Notes: generated by a model from the letters alone, not told the origin. Numbered from the stretch's first letter, positions 1 to 9,598 are shown. The stretch is 64,000 nucleotides of DNA from UBA9732 sp963599445 (GCA_963599445.1 CAVBWZ010000008.1:62001-126000); one strand, 5' to 3'. Numbers and translations are program-made.

Positions 1-482
1 CAGCAATGGATGCAATGTACAAGAACGGTGCTCAGGTCGTATTCGCCTGCGGTGGTGGTGTCTACACATCAGTCTCCGAGGCAGCTGTCAAGGTCAACGG
101 CAAGGTTGTTGGTGTCGACGTAGACCAGAAGCCTATCATCGATGGCCTCTATGGTGCAGACCTCACAGTCACATCCGCAATGAAGGGTCTCTATGCTTCT
201 ACACAGGCATCTCTCAAGACCATCGTTGAGGACAATGCATGGAATACGATTGCCGGTCAGATTGGAAACCTCGGCCTTGTCTCCGGTACGGACGTCGAGT
301 CCAACTTCGTTGGAATCCCAATGGAAGGCACAGAGTGGTCCGATTCCTTCACAAAGGCTGACTACACAGCTCTCGTGAACGACATCTACACTGGCAAGAT
401 CGTCATCTCCAATGACACAACCGTTTCAGTTGACACATTCGCTGGTGCACTTGCTATCAAGGATCTTGGCAACATCAAGTAA
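1..482 (+). CDS. BMP-family ABC transporter substrate-binding protein, C-terminal part (5' end outside window)
   Basis: Open from the left edge in the frame of the ATG at position 6 and ending in TAA at 480-482, so only about the last 160 residues are seen. The segment with GAQVVFACGGGVYTSVSEAA followed by VVGVDVDQ is typical of the second lobe of BMP/PnrA (TmpC) periplasmic binding proteins, which capture purine nucleosides. It is followed by a terminator-like hairpin and then by its ATPase and two permeases, the same order as in the complete cassette starting at 4338. I infer a nucleoside ligand from family and context; the ligand is not visible in the sequence. Confidence 0.88.
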   Translation, partial: AMDAMYKNGAQVVFACGGGVYTSVSEAAVKVNGKVVGVDVDQKPIIDGLYGADLTVTSAMKGLYASTQASLKTIVEDNAWNTIAGQIGNLGLVSGTDVESNFVGIPMEGTEWSDSFTKADYTALVNDIYTGKIVISNDTTVSVDTFAGALAIKDLGNIK

Positions 483-503
483 TTTTGATTGGAATTATTC
501 CAC

Positions 504-532
504 GGACCATCGAAAGGTGGTCCATTTTTTTT
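504..532 (+). terminator. Intrinsic terminator / attenuator after first BMP gene
   Basis: GGACCA at 504-509 pairs with TGGTCC at 518-523 and is followed by eight T. Its place between the binding-protein gene and its ATPase fits partial termination, which would give more binding protein than transporter. Confidence 0.8.
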
Positions 533-650
533 CGTTTTCTTATTGTGATTGGTGATGATGTGTTCTAAAATTGACTAGAATGGCTTGAGTCTTTCTTTGG
601 GTGTGAGGAAATCCACCCATTTCGAAGGACTAGATAAAAGGAGGCATACA

Positions 651-2189
651 TTGGCAGAACAGTATGCGATTGAAATGCTGAACATCACCAAGCGCTTTCC
701 AGGGATAGTCGCCAACGACAACATAACCCTGCAGCTTAGAAAAGGTGAGATTCATGCACTCCTAGGCGAGAACGGAGCAGGTAAGTCCACACTCATGAGT
801 GTCCTGTTCGGTCTTTATCAGCCTGAGGAAGGGGTTATCAAGAAGGATGGCGTCGAAGTCCAGATAAAGGATCCAAACGATGCAAACGCCCTTGGTATTG
901 GAATGGTGCACCAGCACTTCAAACTTGTCGAATGCTTCAGTGTACTCGACAACATAATCCTTGGCGTGGAGCCTACGAACCATGGTTTTCTCCAGAAGGA
1001 CGTCGCTCGCAAGAAGGTGCTTGCTTTGTCCGAGAAATACGGACTCAAGGTCGAGCCCGATGCCAAGATAGAGGACATAACCGTTGGAATGCAGCAGAGG
1101 ACCGAGATCCTCAAGATGCTGTACCGCGACAACGAAATCCTCATATTCGACGAGCCTACAGCAGTTCTGACCCCTCAGGAAATCACGGAACTCATGCAGA
1201 TCATGAAGAACCTTGCCGCAGAAGGCAAGTCCATACTCTTCATATCCCACAAGCTTGCGGAGATCATGGCTGTATCCGACCGCTGCACCGTTCTCAGAAA
1301 GGGAAAATGCATTGGAACCGTAGAGACGGCCAAGACCAACATAGAGGAGCTCTCTGCAATGATGGTTGGCCGCAATGTCAACTTCCATGTAGAGAAGAAG
1401 CCCATGACACCTGGCGATGTCGTCCTTGAGATAGACAACATGACCGTTGCTTCAAAGATACACAAGAACAACGCAGTCAAGGATGTATCGCTTAAGGTGA
1501 GAAGAGGGGAGATTGTCTGTATTGCAGGTATAGACGGCAACGGACAGACGGAGTTTGTACACGGTCTTTCAGGTCTCGACCCTCTTGTTTCTGGAAGGAT
1601 ACTGCTTGAGGGGAAGGATGTCTCAAAGTCTTCCATTAGACAGAAGAGCATTCTTGGTATGAGCCATATTCCGGAGGACAGACACAAGCATGGCCTTGTC
1701 CTTGACTACAGCCTTGAAGACAACCTTGTTCTACAGACGTACTTCACTGATGAGTTTACGGACAAATTCGGATTTCTAAAGCGTGATGCAATAAGGAATT
1801 ATGCTGAGAAGATCATAGAAGAGTACGATGTTCGCAGCGGGCAGGGTCCAATAACCATAGCCCGTTCCATGAGTGGAGGAAACCAGCAGAAGGCAATCGT
1901 AGGTCGAGAGATTGAAAAGGCTCCGGAACTTCTGATAGCCGTTCAGCCAACTAGAGGCTTGGACGTAGGTGCCATAGAGTATATCCACAAACAGCTCGTC
2001 GCCCAGCGTGATGCAGGCAAGGCCGTCCTTCTCGTATCGCTTGAACTTGATGAGGTCTTGGATGTGTCTGACCGCATCCTTGTCATGTACGAGGGTGAAA
2101 TCGTTGGAGAGTTCGATCCAAAGAAGACCACTCAGGAGGAACTTGGCCTCTACATGGCAGGTGCGAAGAGAATGGAGGTGAAGGCATGA
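651..2189 (+). CDS. Nucleoside ABC transporter ATPase, tandem nucleotide-binding domains (cassette 1)
   Basis: About 512 residues with two fused ABC domains, as in RbsA/MglA and the BMP-system ATPases (YufO/NupA type). The first domain has Walker A GENGAGKST at about residues 39-47 and Walker B ending ILIFDEPTA. The second has the degenerate Walker A GIDGNGQTE and signature SGGNQQK usual in this family. I chose the TTG at 651 because AAGGAGG lies six bases upstream at 638-644 and the protein then starts like the paralogue at 5510 (AEQYAIEMLNITK against SEYAIQMLGITK). The next gene starts inside this stop codon. It powers nucleoside import from the inner face of the membrane. Confidence 0.92.
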   Translation: MAEQYAIEMLNITKRFPGIVANDNITLQLRKGEIHALLGENGAGKSTLMSVLFGLYQPEEGVIKKDGVEVQIKDPNDANALGIGMVHQHFKLVECFSVLDNIILGVEPTNHGFLQKDVARKKVLALSEKYGLKVEPDAKIEDITVGMQQRTEILKMLYRDNEILIFDEPTAVLTPQEITELMQIMKNLAAEGKSILFISHKLAEIMAVSDRCTVLRKGKCIGTVETAKTNIEELSAMMVGRNVNFHVEKKPMTPGDVVLEIDNMTVASKIHKNNAVKDVSLKVRRGEIVCIAGIDGNGQTEFVHGLSGLDPLVSGRILLEGKDVSKSSIRQKSILGMSHIPEDRHKHGLVLDYSLEDNLVLQTYFTDEFTDKFGFLKRDAIRNYAEKIIEEYDVRSGQGPITIARSMSGGNQQKAIVGREIEKAPELLIAVQPTRGLDVGAIEYIHKQLVAQRDAGKAVLLVSLELDEVLDVSDRILVMYEGEIVGEFDPKKTTQEELGLYMAGAKRMEVKA

Positions 2190-3316
2190 AGAAGAACATT
2201 TGGAAGACGAATGGAATGCAGTCCCTCATTGCATCGTTGATATGCATAATACTGGGACTTCTGATAGGCCTTGTGGTTCTGCTTTTCATAAACCCAAAGG
2301 GAGCCTTTGGTGCCATTGGAACTCTCTTGAAGAACTTCATGATATACGGCAAGGCATCGCTTAGACTCAAGTATTTTGGAACCACTCTGGTCAAGACCGT
2401 TCCTCTTCTGCTATGTGCCTTGAGCATCCTTTTCAGCTATAAGGTTGGGCTTTTCAACATTGGTTGTTCTGGACAGTATACAGCAGGATGCTGTGCGGCT
2501 CTGTATGCCGCACTCAAATGGGGTTGGGGTTGGTTCCCATGCATTGTCCTTGCAATCCTTGCAGGTGCAATCGCAGGTGCAATAGTTGGTGTTCTCAAAT
2601 CGTACTGCAACGTCAACGAAGTCATATCCGGTATAATGCTCAACTGGATTATCCTTTACCTGACGAATACGATTCTGTCCAACGTAAAGGAGCCTACTTC
2701 TCCTTATACGTATCAGCTTTCGCAGTATGGCAAGAACGCACTTCTTCCAACCTGGGGTCTGGACAAGCTTTTCAACAACAACGCCAATGTGACCATGGCA
2801 ATTCCAATTTCAATCATCATGGCAATCATCATAATGGTTGTGCTCAACAAGACCAAGTTCGGGTATGAGCTCAAGGCCACTGGTTATAACAAGAACGCTG
2901 CAAAGTACTGCGGAATGAAGGAGAACAGAAACATAATACTCTCCCTCGTGATTTCCGGTGCGCTCGCAGGTCTTGGTGCTGCATTGTACTACCAGACAGG
3001 TATCCAGCAGTGGGAGTGCACAACTGCAAGCGTTCCTGGAATGGGGTTCAACGGTATAGCTGCAACGTTCCTTGGAGGACTCAATCCAATTGGAACCATA
3101 TTGGCTTCCTATTTCATCCAGCACATAACGCTTGGCGGAGCATACGTGGACAAGACCATGTACTGCTCGCAGATATCGGACTTGATCTCCGCCATCATCA
3201 TCTACCTGTGTGGCTTCGTCCTTTTCCTCAAGATAATGATGAACAATGTGATCGACAGGATTGAAGAGAAGAAGGCCTTGAAGAACGAAGGGTCCAAGGA
3301 GGGAAGCGCCAAATGA
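2186..3316 (+). CDS. Nucleoside ABC transporter permease (cassette 1, first subunit)
   Basis: 376 residues, mostly hydrophobic, matching the BPD_transp_2 permease family of branched-chain amino acid, ribose and nucleoside importers (NupP/YufP type). It starts with ATGA overlapping the ATPase stop and overlaps the next permease in the same way, so the three are translationally coupled. The conserved stretch around YKVGLFNIGCSGQYTAG and the later loop KFGYELKATGYNKNAAKYCG are shared with the permease at 7045 (ARVGLFNIGAEGQYT; LGFSLRATGFNKDAARC), showing that the cassettes are paralogous. The C-terminus is a charged Lys/Glu-rich tail. Confidence 0.92.
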   Translation: MKKNIWKTNGMQSLIASLICIILGLLIGLVVLLFINPKGAFGAIGTLLKNFMIYGKASLRLKYFGTTLVKTVPLLLCALSILFSYKVGLFNIGCSGQYTAGCCAALYAALKWGWGWFPCIVLAILAGAIAGAIVGVLKSYCNVNEVISGIMLNWIILYLTNTILSNVKEPTSPYTYQLSQYGKNALLPTWGLDKLFNNNANVTMAIPISIIMAIIIMVVLNKTKFGYELKATGYNKNAAKYCGMKENRNIILSLVISGALAGLGAALYYQTGIQQWECTTASVPGMGFNGIAATFLGGLNPIGTILASYFIQHITLGGAYVDKTMYCSQISDLISAIIIYLCGFVLFLKIMMNNVIDRIEEKKALKNEGSKEGSAK

Positions 3317-4254
3317 TTCTGCTTATTCAGTATACACTTATATTCTCGTCGGTACTTATACTAGTTGCCTTGGGTGGCTGTTTTTCTGAACATTCGGGTG
3401 TCATAAACCTTGGGCTTGAGGGCATAATGGTCATGGGTGCATTGGGTGGTGCACTTGCAATGAAGTACCTTCCAATAGCCATTCCAGGATTCTTCTACGT
3501 CCTCTTGGTCCTTCTTGCGGCAATCCTGTTCGGTGTCGTGTATTCATCGCTTCTCGCAGTAGCCTGCATCAACTACAAAGCGGATCAGACCATAGTCGGT
3601 ACGGCCCTCAACATGCTTGGAACAGCAGCCGCTACGGTTCTCGTCAAGGCTATCAATACAGCTGAGAACGTGAACAACGTGTCGTCTGAGATTTCCTATA
3701 TAGAACCAAAGAAGAAGTTCATAGCCTATCTTGGCGAGTTCGAATTCAACTGGTTCATGGTCATAACCATCATAGCGCTTGTAATTGCGTATATAGTGCT
3801 CTATAAGACCCGTTTTGGTCTTAGGCTTATGGCTTGCGGCGAGCATCCACAGGCTGCCGACAGCGTTGGAATCAATGTGTACAAGATGAGGTGGGCTGGA
3901 GTTCTCATCTCCGGCGCTTACGGTGGACTTGGTGGGATATGTTACATCCTTGCTGGTGTCTCCATATGGAAGTTTGAGTATGGTGTCGCAGGCTTTGGAT
4001 TCCTGTCCTTGGCCGTAATGATATTTGGGCAGTGGAAGCCTCATAGAATCGCATTGTCAGCGCTTCTCTTTGGATTCTTCCGTGCTCTTGGAAACACCTA
4101 CACGGTATTTGGGTTCCTCGTGAACCTCAAGCTGCCAAGCACGGTGTACAACATGATGCCGTATATCATTTCATTGATTGTACTTGCCCTTACTTCAAGC
4201 CATTCAAGAGCTCCAAAAGCAGAGGGTATTCCTTACGACAAATCCCAGAGATGA
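3313..4254 (+). CDS. Nucleoside ABC transporter permease (cassette 1, second subunit)
   Basis: 313 residues, a second BPD_transp_2 permease of the shorter type (NupQ/YufQ-like). EHSGVINLGLEGIMVMGALGG near the N-terminus and the loop RLMACGEHPQAADSVGINVYK are typical. The permease at 8151 has matching segments (ERSGVVNVGLDGLMSIGA; RACGEHPAAADSVGINV). It pairs with the product of the upstream gene as the heterodimeric membrane channel and closes the first cassette. Confidence 0.92.
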   Translation: MILLIQYTLIFSSVLILVALGGCFSEHSGVINLGLEGIMVMGALGGALAMKYLPIAIPGFFYVLLVLLAAILFGVVYSSLLAVACINYKADQTIVGTALNMLGTAAATVLVKAINTAENVNNVSSEISYIEPKKKFIAYLGEFEFNWFMVITIIALVIAYIVLYKTRFGLRLMACGEHPQAADSVGINVYKMRWAGVLISGAYGGLGGICYILAGVSIWKFEYGVAGFGFLSLAVMIFGQWKPHRIALSALLFGFFRALGNTYTVFGFLVNLKLPSTVYNMMPYIISLIVLALTSSHSRAPKAEGIPYDKSQR

Positions 4255-4337
4255 TTTCTGTTGCGGTTTGTTGCAAGTGGGTTTAGAATTGATTCATGTG
4301 CTTGGGGTATTCCAAGTGTAGATTTTGGAGGTTTTAC

Positions 4338-5426
4338 ATGAAAAAAGCTTTATTGGCTCTTCTCGTCCTCTGTGTTTCATTCGCAGTATTCGCACAGGGC
4401 GCTCAGGAAGTACAACAGGAACAGATCAGAACTGTCCTTCTTACAGATTCTACAGGTATCGACGACAAGTCCTTCAACGCTGCTGCATGGCGTGGAATCG
4501 TTGAGTTCTATGGCGACAACGGCGCAGGAAGGGGAACTCTCTACGAAAACATCACGGCTGAGTCCACGGACGCCTATGTTCCAAACCTCAAGAACGCTGC
4601 TGAGGCTGATTGGGATCTCATCATCACGACCGGTTTCACATGGGCCGATGCCGTTGAGCAGGTCGCAGGTCTCTATCCAGACCAGAAGTTCATCATCGTT
4701 GACGTTGATTGGCTTTCGAACAGAGCAAACCTCATTCAGTATGTCTATGAGGAAGAGCAGGGTTCCTACCTTGTTGGCGTAGCTGCAGCTGAGCAGGCCA
4801 AGGCCGATGGCATTGCAAATCCAAAGTTCGGATTCGTCGGCGGCATTGCAGGTGCAACGATCACGAAGTTCGAGATTGGCTACATCGAGGGTGTCAAGTC
4901 CGTCTATCCGGAAGCTGAAATCGTTGATTACTATGTAAATGGTTGGGATGATGCTTCTCTTGCAAAGACAGCTGCACAGAGCATGTATTCCCAAGGTGTC
5001 TATTGCATCTTCGCCGCAGCTGGTGGTGCAGGTCTTGGCGTAATCAACCAGGCAAAGGAAGAGAGACTTGCTGGAAAGAACGTATGGGCGATTGGTGTTG
5101 ATTCCGACCAGTACTCTGACGGTATCTACGATGGAGAGAAATCCGCAGTCCTTACATCCATGCTCAAGGTGGTCGAGAATTCAACAATCGATGCACTCAA
5201 GAAAGTTGCAGAGAACACATGGGAAGGTGGAGTCTTCACACAGAACATGGCCAACGGTGGCGTAGGCTATTCAAAGGCAAATCCAGAGCTCAAGGCTTCA
5301 GCGATTGCTGCAGCTGACAAGGCAGCTGAGGGCATCCTGGCTGGTACAATCGTTGTTGACAAGACATATGCAGCATCTATGGCCAACGGCATAGCTCCTG
5401 CAGGACTCAAAGCAATCGACGACTGA
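4338..5426 (+). CDS. BMP-family nucleoside-binding protein (cassette 2)
   Basis: 362 residues, PnrA/TmpC-like BMP family. The ATG at 4338 has TTGGAGG six bases upstream and begins a clean signal peptide (MKKALLALLVLCVSFAVFAQ). Cleavage after AVFA looks more likely than lipidation, because the only Cys, in LVLC, lacks a small residue before it; spirochaete lipoboxes are relaxed, so a lipoprotein is not excluded. Motifs include LLTDSTGIDDKSFNAAAW near the mature N-terminus and the repeated GGAGLGVINQA lobe. It should deliver purine nucleosides to the ATPase/permeases encoded next. Confidence 0.9.
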   Translation: MKKALLALLVLCVSFAVFAQGAQEVQQEQIRTVLLTDSTGIDDKSFNAAAWRGIVEFYGDNGAGRGTLYENITAESTDAYVPNLKNAAEADWDLIITTGFTWADAVEQVAGLYPDQKFIIVDVDWLSNRANLIQYVYEEEQGSYLVGVAAAEQAKADGIANPKFGFVGGIAGATITKFEIGYIEGVKSVYPEAEIVDYYVNGWDDASLAKTAAQSMYSQGVYCIFAAAGGAGLGVINQAKEERLAGKNVWAIGVDSDQYSDGIYDGEKSAVLTSMLKVVENSTIDALKKVAENTWEGGVFTQNMANGGVGYSKANPELKASAIAAADKAAEGILAGTIVVDKTYAASMANGIAPAGLKAIDD

Positions 5427-5447
5427 TGGTTTTTCCAGCCATTACCG

Positions 5448-5478
5448 GACACGCCTCATGATGTGGGGCGTGTCTTTG
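5448..5478 (+). terminator. Hairpin between binding protein and ATPase of cassette 2
   Basis: GACACGCC at 5448-5455 pairs with GGCGTGTC at 5467-5474, followed by TTTGT. It occupies the same place as the hairpin at 504 in cassette 1, which suggests both cassettes use leaky termination after the binding-protein gene. Confidence 0.65.
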
Positions 5479-5509
5479 TAATTGTTGGAGACAGCAAAAG
5501 GAGGCAAAG

Positions 5510-7045
5510 GTGAGCGAATATGCAATCCAAATGCTGGGAATAACCAAAACCTTCCCCGGCATCGTTGCAAACGACAACGTTGACCTCATTGTAAAGAAGA
5601 ACGAAGTCCACGCAATCCTAGGCGAGAACGGAGCCGGCAAGAGCACACTCATGTCCGTTCTTTTTGGTGCCTACTCGGCGGATGCTGGAAAGATTCTCAT
5701 CAATGGGAAGGAAGTGAAGATCACAGACCCAAACGTAGCTACATCGTTGGGCATTGGAATGGTCCACCAGCACTTCAAGTTGGTCCACAACTACACTGTG
5801 ACTGAGAACATAGTCCTTGGACGCGAGCCAAGAAACAGGTTTGGAATCCTCTCGTTGGGTGCAGCTGAGAAGAAGGTCAAGGACCTAAGCGAACGCTACG
5901 GACTCTACGTTGACCCAAAGGCCGTAATCGACGACATAACCGTTGGTCAGCAGCAAAGGGTGGAGATTCTCAAGACATTGTATTCTGACTCCGACATAAT
6001 CATTCTGGATGAACCAACGGCGGTCCTCACTCCTCAGGAAATAGACGAGCTCATGGAGATAATCCTCAAGCTCAAGGCCGAGGGGAAGACCATAGTCCTC
6101 ATCACGCATAAGCTCAAGGAGATAAAGGCCGTTGCGGACCGCTGCACTATCCTTAGACGTGGCAAATACATAGATTGCATAGACATAACCCCAGAGACGA
6201 GCGAGCAGGAGCTTGCCTCCCTCATGGTTGGAAGACCTGTAAAGTTCGAGATTGAAAAGTCTCCATGCAAGCCTGGCAAGAAGGTCCTTGAGATAAAGGA
6301 CATCACTGTCAAGGATGCAATAGGAGTTGAGAAGGTCAAGGACCTCAGCCTTGATGTTCATGCGGGTGAAATCGTAGGTATCGCAGGTGTCGATGGAAAC
6401 GGCCAGACAGAGCTTCTATACGCCCTTTCAGGGCTTTCCCCTGTAGAGAAGGGTCAGATATTCCTCAATGGAGAGGATATAACAAGGTGTACGATTAGGG
6501 AGAGAGTCGAGAAAGGGCTTGGACATATTCCTGAAGACAGGCAGAAGCATGGTCTCATTGCAGGTTTCACCGTTGCGGAGAACACGGTTCTCAAGGACTT
6601 CTATACTCCAAAGTACACTGGAAAGATGGGTGTGCTGGACTATGACGCCATAACGAAGAACTCCGATATGCTCATAGCGCAGTTCGACATCCGTTCAGGG
6701 CAGGGTTCCATAACCCCATGCGGTGCTCTGTCTGGAGGAAACCAGCAGAAGGTGATTGTAGCCCGTGAAATCTCCCTTTCCCCTGATGTCCTTCTTGTCG
6801 CACAGCCGACAAGAGGACTGGATGTCGGAGCCATCGAATACATTAGAAAGCGTCTTGTCGCAGAACGAGACAAGGGCAGGGCCATCCTTTTGGTCAGCTT
6901 CGAGCTTGATGAGATAATGAACCTTTGCGACCGCATAGCCGCCATTTCCAAAGGCAGCATAGTTGGAATATTCAAGGAAGGCGAGAAGACTGCTTCTGAA
7001 ATCGGTCTGATGATGGCTGGCGTCAAGTCAAAGGAGGGCAAGTGA
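5510..7045 (+). CDS. Nucleoside ABC transporter ATPase, tandem nucleotide-binding domains (cassette 2)
   Basis: 511 residues, clear paralogue of the product of 651-2189. GTG start with AAAAGGAGG upstream. The first domain has GENGAGKST and IIILDEPTAVLTPQE; the second has the degenerate GVDGNGQTE and SGGNQQK. The stop codon overlaps the start of the following permease (TGATG). Confidence 0.92.
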   Translation: MSEYAIQMLGITKTFPGIVANDNVDLIVKKNEVHAILGENGAGKSTLMSVLFGAYSADAGKILINGKEVKITDPNVATSLGIGMVHQHFKLVHNYTVTENIVLGREPRNRFGILSLGAAEKKVKDLSERYGLYVDPKAVIDDITVGQQQRVEILKTLYSDSDIIILDEPTAVLTPQEIDELMEIILKLKAEGKTIVLITHKLKEIKAVADRCTILRRGKYIDCIDITPETSEQELASLMVGRPVKFEIEKSPCKPGKKVLEIKDITVKDAIGVEKVKDLSLDVHAGEIVGIAGVDGNGQTELLYALSGLSPVEKGQIFLNGEDITRCTIRERVEKGLGHIPEDRQKHGLIAGFTVAENTVLKDFYTPKYTGKMGVLDYDAITKNSDMLIAQFDIRSGQGSITPCGALSGGNQQKVIVAREISLSPDVLLVAQPTRGLDVGAIEYIRKRLVAERDKGRAILLVSFELDEIMNLCDRIAAISKGSIVGIFKEGEKTASEIGLMMAGVKSKEGK

Positions 7046-8154
7046 TGGCAAAGAAGGAAAAGCAACCTTTCATCGATTGGTTCCTTGACAGCAACGGTGC
7101 AACTTCCGTGGCGGTCGTCATATTGGGGTTCCTAGCCGGTATCATTCTGTTGCTTTGCATTGGGAAGAACCCTGCTGGCCTTTTCACTGCCATAAAGCAG
7201 TCCATGATAGGAAAGGCCTCCAAGAGTGGTGGATGGAACTTCAGAAACGTTGGAGAAACCCTTGCTTTCTCAATTCCATACATTCTTTGTGGACTCTCGA
7301 TGGGTTTTGCAGCCCGTGTAGGTCTTTTCAACATAGGAGCCGAGGGGCAGTACACAATGGGTATGCTGGCAGCGCACATCGTTGCAGTCTGCATCCCTGC
7401 ATTTCCTGGCCAGTGGTTGCTTTGCATTCTTGCGGCCTTGGTCGTTGGTGCAATCTGGGGAGGTGTCGTTGGAATCCTCAAGGCGAAGTACAAGGTCTCT
7501 GAGGTCGTTGCGACGATCATGCTCAACTACATTGCAATGTATCTCTATCCTCTGATTTGCCTCAACCTCCTACCCCAAGCTACATTCAACAAAACTGGTA
7601 GAACCGCCGATTTGGCTGAGACTTCGCTCCTAAGCAAATTCCTAATCACTGACTCCAACCTCAATATAGGTTTTTTCTTCATGATAGCCGCAGTTCTCAT
7701 CTATTGGTTCATAATGGAAAAGACAAAGCTTGGCTTCAGCCTTAGGGCTACTGGATTCAACAAGGATGCAGCCCGTTGCTCCGGCATAAACGATACCCAG
7801 GCAATTTCTCTTTCAATGGCCATTTCCGGTGCATTCGCCGGTCTTGCCGGAGCTTGTGTCCTTCTTGGACTTGTTCGTTATTCCAAGATTCTTACAGGCC
7901 AGGACAACTATGGTTTCATGGGAATAGCAGTCGCCCTTGTTGGAAACAGCCGGGCTCTGGGAATCTTCCTGTCGGGAATTCTCTTTGGAATCCTGAAGCA
8001 GGCATATTCCATCATGCAGGGTATGGGAATTCCAAAGGAGGTCGTCACCGTCATTGAAGGTCTCATCGTCATTTTCATAGCCCTTCGTTCAGGACTGTCT
8101 TTGATTAAGGACTACAGGGCAAAGGTCAAGGCAAGAAAGGAGGTTTCGAAGTGA
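7045..8154 (+). CDS. Nucleoside ABC transporter permease (cassette 2, first subunit)
   Basis: 369 residues, BPD_transp_2 family, paralogous to 2186-3316. I take the ATG at 7045, which overlaps the upstream TGA and sits seven bases after AAGGAGGG (7031-7038), rather than the GTG one codon earlier. Many membrane segments, with the conserved ARVGLFNIGAEGQYTMGM loop. It ends overlapping the GTG of the second permease. Confidence 0.92.
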   Translation: MAKKEKQPFIDWFLDSNGATSVAVVILGFLAGIILLLCIGKNPAGLFTAIKQSMIGKASKSGGWNFRNVGETLAFSIPYILCGLSMGFAARVGLFNIGAEGQYTMGMLAAHIVAVCIPAFPGQWLLCILAALVVGAIWGGVVGILKAKYKVSEVVATIMLNYIAMYLYPLICLNLLPQATFNKTGRTADLAETSLLSKFLITDSNLNIGFFFMIAAVLIYWFIMEKTKLGFSLRATGFNKDAARCSGINDTQAISLSMAISGAFAGLAGACVLLGLVRYSKILTGQDNYGFMGIAVALVGNSRALGIFLSGILFGILKQAYSIMQGMGIPKEVVTVIEGLIVIFIALRSGLSLIKDYRAKVKARKEVSK

Positions 8155-9050
8155 TTGGTTATATCTCCCTTATAATGATGCTTGTTGCTCCAATCCTCAT
8201 AACTGCAACAGGTGGAATGATATGTGAAAGATCCGGCGTAGTGAACGTTGGTTTGGACGGCCTTATGTCCATTGGCGCCTGCACCGCTGCAATCGTACAT
8301 CAGCAGCTTGAGCTTGCCGGATGTGGAAGAATCTCCATCTTGATTGCTCTCGTTGCTGCAGCTGTCGTCTCTGGTTTGGTTTCCCTTATTCACGGTGTGG
8401 CTTCAATAGATATGAAAGCCGACCAGACGATTTCAGGTACAGGTATAAACCTCCTAGCCACCGGTTTGACAGTCTTCGTATGCCAAAGGTTCTACAACAC
8501 TGACCGTTCCAAGGAGTTCATGCTTGGAATGACTCGTGATTCCCTTGGTTTCTATCCAACTCTGTATATTTCCTTGGCAGTGATTGTCCTTGCATGGTTT
8601 GTGCTGTACAAGACTCCTTTTGGACTGCATTTGCGGGCTTGTGGCGAGCACCCTGCCGCAGCGGACAGTGTTGGAATCAACGTTCGTAGAATCCGCTACA
8701 TAGGTGTTCTTACCTCTGGTGTTCTTGGAGGTCTTGCCGGTGGATGTGCAGTACTTACCCAGACGATTCAGTACACCAGTACATTCGTCAATGGTAGAGG
8801 CTTCATTGCTTTGGCCGCTGTCGCATTCGGCCGATGGACTCCTCTTGGAGTGTTTGGTGCATCTATGCTCTTTGGAGCATCCCTCGCATTGGCTACGATC
8901 TCTTCCATGATTCCAGCCCTAAAGGTCGTTCCTTCCCAGGTCTTCAACATCATCCCATATCTTGTGACGTTGATAGCCCTCATCATCTTCTCCGGCAGGG
9001 ACTATGCTCCAAAGGCCTCTGGAATACCTTACGAGAAGGGTGCAAGTTAA
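8151..9050 (+). CDS. Nucleoside ABC transporter permease (cassette 2, second subunit)
   Basis: 299 residues, BPD_transp_2 family, paralogous to 3313-4254. GTG start preceded by AAGGAGG and overlapping the previous stop codon. It ends with PKASGIPYEKGAS, close to the PKAEGIPYDKSQR end of the cassette 1 permease. Two hairpins follow (9060 and 9108), marking the end of the transport region. Confidence 0.92.
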   Translation: MIGYISLIMMLVAPILITATGGMICERSGVVNVGLDGLMSIGACTAAIVHQQLELAGCGRISILIALVAAAVVSGLVSLIHGVASIDMKADQTISGTGINLLATGLTVFVCQRFYNTDRSKEFMLGMTRDSLGFYPTLYISLAVIVLAWFVLYKTPFGLHLRACGEHPAAADSVGINVRRIRYIGVLTSGVLGGLAGGCAVLTQTIQYTSTFVNGRGFIALAAVAFGRWTPLGVFGASMLFGASLALATISSMIPALKVVPSQVFNIIPYLVTLIALIIFSGRDYAPKASGIPYEKGAS

Positions 9051-9059
9051 CAATTTGTT

Positions 9060-9086
9060 CCGTTTTTTAGACAGAATAAAAAACGG
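9060..9086. terminator. Hairpin after transporter operon
   Basis: CCGTTTTTT (9060-9068) and AAAAAACGG (9078-9086) form a nine-base-pair stem with a nine-base loop. The T-run inside the arm means it could act in either direction. Confidence 0.55.
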
Positions 9087-9107
9087 AGATAAATTGTTTT
9101 GTTTATT

Positions 9108-9141
9108 CAGGCGGTTGCTGTTGCAGCCGCCTGTTTCTTTT
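9108..9141 (+). terminator. Intrinsic terminator, first of two near-identical copies
   Basis: CAGGCGG at 9108-9114 pairs with CCGCCTG at 9127-9133, followed by TTTCTTTT. The same module, with almost the same loop, recurs at 9907. Confidence 0.75.
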
Positions 9142-9598
9142 ATGGTAAATACGGCTCTTCTCGTTTTTCATTCGGAAGAATCTCTGACGGAGGGAGTCTG
9201 AAGATGCCTTATGGGAGTGAAGGGTATGTTCAAAATGACATGAAAACGGTGGAAAGGCGTTTTTCTAGGCAAAACAATGCACACAAACAGCGGAAACAAG
9301 GTCTTTCATGTCATCATGCGTCACCATGGTGCATCTGGACGTTCCAGTCACTCCCGCACATCCAAAGCGGTCTGGATTCAGGGATACGGAACGCTCAGGT
9401 GCGGTCAGGAGCCATCAGGTACACTCAGGCGCGCTCTGAAGCGCTCTACTTCAACCGTCTTGAAGCGCCTTAAGCGTCTCATTCGCCACAACCGCCTCAA
9501 AAGCCACAGACACCCTCGATTGTTTCAACGGTCTTCGACAGCCCCAACGGCCCAGTAAGCCCTAAGCGTCCAAAGAGCCCCAACAGCCCCAAGGATGG
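9134..9598. other. Non-coding accessory region holding a structured element and dispersed repeat copy A
   Basis: No convincing gene. An 11-bp inverted repeat, ATGACATGAAA (9235-9245) and TTTCATGTCAT (9304-9314), is separated by 58 bases and is followed by repeat copy A (see 9323). Short open frames here overlap in several phases and track the repeat, not a protein. Confidence 0.6.
9323..9590. repeat. Dispersed intergenic repeat, copy A
   Basis: About 268 bp that can be aligned almost end to end, at high identity by eye, with 37761-38030. Shared blocks include CATCTGGACGTTCCAGTC, GGAACGCTCAGGT, CAGGAGCCATCAGGTACACT and CTCTGAAGCGCTCTAC. The middle consists of degenerate 10-bp units (consensus close to AGGTACGCTC), six here against seven in copy B. 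The end is rich in AGCCCCAAC. No terminal inverted repeats, target-site duplication or transposase were seen. Confidence 0.85.

Noticed and set aside
9099..9558. Several overlapping plus-strand open frames of 60-125 codons
   Set aside because: They lie in the dispersed repeat and in more than one phase, have no ribosome-binding site and encode Arg/Ser-rich low-complexity sequence.
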